In this document: positions 61,574 through 64,000 of the stretch, one piece after another
Numbering within the stretch: position 1 is the stretch's first letter
How the letters are laid out: each line of letters starts with the position of its first letter
DNA from: Hymenobacter lucidus
Lineage (GTDB): Bacteria > Bacteroidota > Bacteroidia > Cytophagales > Hymenobacteraceae
Assembly: GCF_020447265.1 (NCBI RefSeq)
Contig: NZ_JAJADR010000011.1
Location: 41,928-105,927 of the forward strand
Direction: 5' to 3'
DNA: 64,000 nucleotides
Program-made: the position numbers and the translations under genes
The notes under the pieces: model-generated
What the model was told of the DNA's origin: nothing
The model's database searches: none
Seen by the model: only the letters and a program-made list of their open reading frames with translations

Positions 61574-62905
61574 TTAGAAAGACACCTGATATTGAGCTAC
61601 AACCGCGCTGCGTCGCCGGTCTACCGTGTTTTCGCCGTTGCTCTGCGTCACGTAAAACGGCCGGTTCTGGTAGCTGAGCGTGAGCTTGGACGTGTGCCCG
61701 GCCAGCAGCCAGTTCACGCCCGCGTCGAAGAAGTGCAGATCGTCGGTGAGGCGCTTGTAGTGCGAGTACTGGTAGCTCACATAAGGCATAAAGGTGGTTT
61801 CGCCCACCAGGTTGTCGCGCAGCTTGTAGCCCAGCTGGGAGTAGAGCACGTTGCCGGTACCGTACTGCGGAAAGGCGTTGCCGAAGGCGCCGAGCAGCGC
61901 ATTGGTACTGCTGGTGCCGGTAGCTGGGTTCATCGGGCCGTTGTTGCGCAGGTAGCCCGGGCCGTAGTCGAGGTGCATGCCTACAGCGTAGAAGTTCACG
62001 CTCGGGGCGCCTTTGGTCGTGTCGATGGGGGCGTCGTAGTACACATCCACGGCTACCTGCTTCATAGCCTGGGTGAGGGTGTCGCGGCCGTTGTCGGCCT
62101 TGTACCACATGGCGTCGGGCTGCAGAATGGCGCCGGCGCCCACGTTGAACACGCGCTTCTTGCCCAGGTAAGTACCCGCGTTATAGGCCGTCAGATTACT
62201 TTCCTGGTCCTTAAACTGCCACATCAGGTAAGCCTGGTACTGGGGCTTGCCGGGGCGGCGCGAGAAGTTGGCGTTGCGCGTCAGCGCGGCAGTACCGGCC
62301 GAGCCCTTGGTGATGTCCAGTGGGTTGCTGATGGCCACGCGGTAGTCGAGCTTGCTGAGCTTGCCCTTGGCGTAGATGCTGAGCTTGCGGCCAAACTGGT
62401 CGTTGACGTCGTTGGTGGTTTCGGCTTCCAGCGGCAAATCGAGGCCCATGATGCTGCCCGTGGCCGAGGCCGTGAAGCGCGACAACCCGTTCCAGGCGCC
62501 CAGGCCGGTGCCCAGGGAGAGGCTGTTTTTTACCACCGCGTATTCGCCCACGGCATCGTGCAGGAAGAAGCCGACTTTGCGGTCGGAGAGGTAGCTGTAG
62601 TTGTTGATGCCAATCTGGGAATAGATAAATACCCGGTCGGTAATCTGCCCGAAAAACTGCATCCGGAAGCGCCGGATACCGATGTCGTAGGTCTCGGGCT
62701 TGCTGAAGCCGTTGACCTGGGTGCCGGGGTTGCTTTGGTTGTAGCGGGCCCACACCTGGTTGAGCAGGGTCATTTTAATGTAATGGCTGCCGTCGGGGTT
62801 GAGGGTGAGCTTTCCGTCTTTAAACGTTTGAGCCTGCGTGTGCAGGGCTCCTGCCAGCAACGCGGGTGCCAGAAGCAACCCGCTACGCCACCGAAACTGT
62901 GTCAT
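61574..62905 (-). CDS. Outer-membrane porin (phosphate-selective O/P-like)
   Basis: The 443-residue protein has a signal peptide (LLLAPALLAGALHTQAQ) and beta-strand-rich sequence beginning GKLTLNPDGSHYIKMTLLNQ and IRRFRMQFFGQI, resembling porin O/P-type proteins of Bacteroidota. It ends with aromatic strand VVAQYQVSF. Its solute is unknown. It is unlike the two BBP2-type porins in this window. It is the only gene between the Kazal-like gene and the small conserved gene at 63101. Confidence 0.8.
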   Translation of the reverse strand: MTQFRWRSGLLLAPALLAGALHTQAQTFKDGKLTLNPDGSHYIKMTLLNQVWARYNQSNPGTQVNGFSKPETYDIGIRRFRMQFFGQITDRVFIYSQIGINNYSYLSDRKVGFFLHDAVGEYAVVKNSLSLGTGLGAWNGLSRFTASATGSIMGLDLPLEAETTNDVNDQFGRKLSIYAKGKLSKLDYRVAISNPLDITKGSAGTAALTRNANFSRRPGKPQYQAYLMWQFKDQESNLTAYNAGTYLGKKRVFNVGAGAILQPDAMWYKADNGRDTLTQAMKQVAVDVYYDAPIDTTKGAPSVNFYAVGMHLDYGPGYLRNNGPMNPATGTSSTNALLGAFGNAFPQYGTGNVLYSQLGYKLRDNLVGETTFMPYVSYQYSHYKRLTDDLHFFDAGVNWLLAGHTSKLTLSYQNRPFYVTQSNGENTVDRRRSAVVAQYQVSF

Positions 62906-63035
62906 GCGTACTATAATGAGTGAAAAAAGCTTGGGAGGGGGCTAGCCCCCGGATGGAAAGCCGAACCCCGGCGCGAAGCACGCAGTTTTTAGCCGGATTG
63001 TCTGCTATATAGTTCGGCTGGCCGCTGCGCTAAAC

Positions 63036-63073
63036 ACAAAACAGGGCGCCTCCCTGGGGAAGCGCCCTGCTGT
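63036..63073 (-). terminator. Terminator of the small conserved protein gene
   Basis: CAGGGCGC (63042-63049) pairs with GCGCCCTG (63062-63069); on the minus strand TTTTGTGTTTA follows the stem. Confidence 0.75.
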
Positions 63074-63100
63074 CAGTAGTGCCGGGGCAGACGGTTTTGC

Positions 63101-63373
63101 TTAGTTGAGCCAGATGGTGTGCAGCATCTCGAAGCGGTGCGGCGCGTAGGCATTGTAGTAGGGGGCTTCGGCCTGAAAGCCGAGGATGTGCACCAGCGGA
63201 ATGCCCTCCAGGTGCGACTCCACCACGCGCACGGGGTAGAGCTGGCCTTCTTCGGGCCAGTCACCTACGTGGTTGAAGGGGCGGCTGCCGGCGTCAAGGC
63301 AGCGGGCATAATCCACGAAAGGAGCGTGGGTAGTAGCTTCGGCGAGGGTCAGGTTAGCAACTTCGTGCGACAT
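63101..63373 (-). CDS. Small conserved hypothetical protein
   Basis: The 90-residue protein starts SHEVANLTLAEATTHAPF and has a GDWPEEGQLYPVRVVESHLEG stretch then FQAEAPYYNAYAPHRFEML. There is no signal peptide. Composition is protein-like, but I recognise no domain. The ATG at 63373 is chosen; the frame to 63484 adds a Cys/Phe/Arg-rich stretch. A terminator follows at 63036. Confidence 0.65.
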   Translation of the reverse strand: MSHEVANLTLAEATTHAPFVDYARCLDAGSRPFNHVGDWPEEGQLYPVRVVESHLEGIPLVHILGFQAEAPYYNAYAPHRFEMLHTIWLN

Positions 63374-63700
63374 AGGACAAAAATGAAAGAACCCGGAACG
63401 GGCCCGATGGGGAAATGACGGCCGGGGCGGTGTTGGGCAAAACCACCGCCGCCCGAAAAAAGAGGAGCCGGCCGCTCCTGACAACGCTTTTGACGTTGTT
63501 CAGATTCCGAAGATAGAAAATAACTCCAGTTTCCAATACCGGAGCGGAAAAAGGAACCGGGCTTTTTCCGACGGTTTTTTTCCGCTCGGCCCGACTTAAG
63601 CCCGGCAATACCTTGTACTTTCGAAACCCCGCAACCCGGCCAGTGTCCGGGAGCCAGCAGCTGCACTTTTTTCTCTATTGCCTTTTACCTGCTTTCCCTT
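63374..63700. other. Intergenic region with alternative hairpins
   Basis: About 330 bases before the GNAT-like gene. GAGCGGAAAAA (63542-63552) can pair with TTTTTCCGCTC (63577-63587), while GGAAAAAG (63547-63554) can pair with CTTTTTCC (63562-63569); the two are mutually exclusive. I see no ORF. Confidence 0.4.
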
Positions 63701-64000
63701 ATGCAGCTGCAGCAAGTTCTGACGCCGCCACAGGCCCGCGAATTTCGCGCGTTTGCCGTGCGCCTCTACCGCGCCGACCCTCACTACATCCGCCCCCTCG
63801 ACCAAGACATCGACCAGGTTTTTGACCCCAAGCGCAACAAGTACTTCCGCCACGGTGAGCTGATTCGGTGGCTGCTGCTCGACGAACGGGGCCGCACCAT
63901 TGGGCGGGTGGCGGCCTTTATTAATGAGCGTACCGCCCGCACGTTCGAGCAGCCCACCGGCGGCATGGGCTTTTTCGAGTGCATCGACGACCAGGCCGCC
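63701..64000 (+). CDS. GNAT-like protein, N-terminal part (cut by window edge)
   Basis: From the ATG at 63701 the frame is open to the window end, giving 100 residues starting QLQQVLTPPQAREFRAFAVR. It contains IRPLDQDIDQVFDPKRNKYF, RWLLLDERGRTIGRVAAFI and QPTGGMGFFECIDD, characteristic of a conserved Bacteroidota family annotated as GNAT-like N-acetyltransferases. The catalytic C-terminal part is missing, so the reaction and substrate cannot be stated. Confidence 0.8.
   Translation, partial: MQLQQVLTPPQAREFRAFAVRLYRADPHYIRPLDQDIDQVFDPKRNKYFRHGELIRWLLLDERGRTIGRVAAFINERTARTFEQPTGGMGFFECIDDQAA

Overview
The window looks like a chromosomal stretch of a Hymenobacter-like member of the Bacteroidota (Cytophagales/Hymenobacteraceae). 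The basis is high-GC genes with little Shine-Dalgarno signal, Bacteroidota-type TAnnTTTG promoter elements, many lipoproteins, OmpA-domain proteins and beta-barrel porins, TonB-plug and carboxypeptidase-regulatory-like domains, and typical family members (DUF1015, YqgE/AlgH, DUF349, Kup, two-component proteins). The genus call is inference; no 16S gene is present. I saw no phage, insertion-sequence transposase or CRISPR array.

Layout. 0-5 kb holds housekeeping-type genes (DUF1015, pdxH, yqgE, DUF349 protein) and a tRNA-Thr. 5.3-9.4 kb is lower in GC and gene-poor, with small secreted or hypothetical proteins, an AT-hook-like protein and an ankyrin protein. 9.7-13.7 kb has a lone receiver protein convergent with a giant multi-PAS hybrid kinase. 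14-16 kb has two tandem COG3541-type nucleotidyltransferases. 16-24 kb is mostly exported enzymes (metallophosphoesterase, M28 peptidase, pectate lyase, metallo-beta-lactamase-fold hydrolase). 24.4-27 kb is a three-domain polynucleotide kinase-phosphatase-ligase (Pnkp) with a divergent HAD-like gene, and 34-35.4 kb is Hen1. Together with the 14-16 kb nucleotidyltransferases these suggest a dispersed RNA-repair set. Between them lie an OmpA-domain protein, a divergent HxlR/DoxX pair with a tandem operator, a RES-domain protein and a YciE/DUF892 protein.

36.4-49.5 kb, all on the minus strand, holds a 1999-residue alpha-2-macroglobulin containing an inserted carboxypeptidase-like plus TonB-plug segment, a porin, a Kup potassium transporter, a histidine kinase and a sigma-54-type response regulator. 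50.8-61.1 kb, all on the plus strand, holds the most interesting cluster: a coiled-coil protein, a PspA-like membrane coiled-coil protein, a membrane-anchored substrate-binding protein fused to an OmpA peptidoglycan-binding domain, an ABC permease and ATPase, then a second paralogous regulator, porin and kinase. The regulator/kinase/porin trio is thus present twice in opposite orientations. The plus-strand copy could form a regulated conduit from outer membrane to cytoplasm.

61-64 kb has a Kazal-like lipoprotein, another porin, a small conserved protein and the start of a GNAT-like gene cut by the window edge. Intergenic DNA is rich in interspersed palindromic elements (two copies of one hairpin family, a MITE-like element, heptamer-type AACAACT repeats that also sit in frame inside Pnkp) and unusually long perfect terminator hairpins. 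All assignments come from reading motifs; no database search was possible.
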